DNA of 64,000 nt from Rhodanobacteraceae bacterium (GTDB taxonomy: Bacteria > Pseudomonadota > Gammaproteobacteria > Xanthomonadales > Rhodanobacteraceae), in contig JAACZU010000016.1 of NCBI GenBank assembly GCA_009996615.1, positions 32,008 to 96,007 on the forward strand. The letters are read 5' to 3'. Both the position numbers and the translations under genes were made by a program. The notes beneath the pieces are model-generated. The model was not told where the DNA came from. It ran no database searches and worked only from the letters and a program-made list of their open reading frames with translations. How positions within the stretch are numbered: the first letter of the stretch is position 1; each line of letters begins with the position of its first letter. Below, piece by piece: positions 63,937 to 64,000 of this stretch.

Positions 63937-64000
63937 ATGTCCAAGGAAAAATTCGAGCGCAAGAAGCCGCACGTGAACGTGGGCACGATCGGCCACGTTG
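63937..64000 (+). CDS. tuf: Elongation factor Tu (5' end only)
   Basis: Only the first 21 codons are in the window: MSKEKFERKKPHVNVGTIGH, the standard EF-Tu start just before its P-loop. EF-Tu brings aminoacyl-tRNA to the ribosome. The tRNA-Tyr-Gly-Thr-tuf arrangement is conserved across gammaproteobacteria. The gene continues past the right edge. Confidence 0.95.
   Translation, partial: MSKEKFERKKPHVNVGTIGHV

Overview
The window is GC-rich DNA that looks like the chromosome of a gammaproteobacterium of the Xanthomonadales/Lysobacterales, most like the Rhodanobacteraceae (Dokdonella-like). The evidence is gene order and protein character: rpsB-tsf-pyrH-frr-uppS-cdsA-dxr-rseP-bamA-skp-lpxD-fabZ-lpxA-lpxB-rnhB, map-glnD-dapD-arsC-dapE, lolB-ispE-tRNA-Gln-prs-rplY-pth-ychF, and tRNA-Tyr/Gly/Thr-tuf. 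Intergenic spaces carry several dispersed repeat families of the sort common in that order. The genus is an inference; no search was run. I saw no rRNA, CRISPR array, insertion sequence, integrase or prophage gene.

Layout. 1-8.1 kb: partial yceI, a membrane GTPase with a DUF697-like end, a large hybrid sensor kinase, a GNAT acetyltransferase, hemE and a WGR mini-protein. 8.2-10.6 kb: TonB-dependent receptor. 10.9-12.6 kb: LTA-synthase-like sulfatase. 12.8-17.2 kb: a three-gene accessory operon with a TIR-TM-TPR protein, a small beta-rich protein and a SLOG-like/SLATT-like membrane protein. 17.5-31.7 kb: rnhB back through the lipid A, outer-membrane and isoprenoid cluster to frr, all minus strand, with a second sulfatase paralogue between lpxB and rnhB. 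31.7-33.7 kb: an ECF sigma factor and two duplicated small secreted proteins between frr and pyrH. 34.7-43.3 kb: redox/stress genes (two FMN reductases, LigB-type dioxygenase, HdeD-like, Dps, DksA-like), a TRIC protein and a giant secreted protein, all between pyrH and tsf. 43.5-51.6 kb: tsf and rpsB, then divergent map-glnD-dapD-arsC-dapE. 51.7-62.5 kb: TonB-C-like protein, prfA, hemA, TPR lipoprotein, lolB, ispE, tRNA-Gln, prs, rplY, pth, ychF. 62.7-64 kb: DUF1579-like secreted protein, three tRNAs and the start of tuf.

How the genes work together. The minus-strand cluster is an envelope-building block: undecaprenyl phosphate (uppS), CDP-diacylglycerol (cdsA), MEP isoprenoids (dxr, later ispE), OMP assembly (bamA, skp, rseP) and lipid A (lpxD, fabZ, lpxA, lpxB). 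Many junctions overlap by one to four bases, which suggests translational coupling. The strongest candidate for an undescribed system is the 12.8-17.2 kb operon. It pairs a TIR domain that keeps its presumed catalytic glutamate with a SLOG-like nucleotide-binding domain fused to a SLATT-like membrane effector. This resembles the Thoeris logic (TIR makes a nucleotide signal, SLOG receives it), and a CRP-type operator lies upstream.

The second notable theme is a heptameric GGGAATC/GGGATTN repeat arranged as inverted pairs. It sits at co-directional gene junctions, supplies the stop codons of dxr, hemA and pth, and has inserted in frame inside lpxB.
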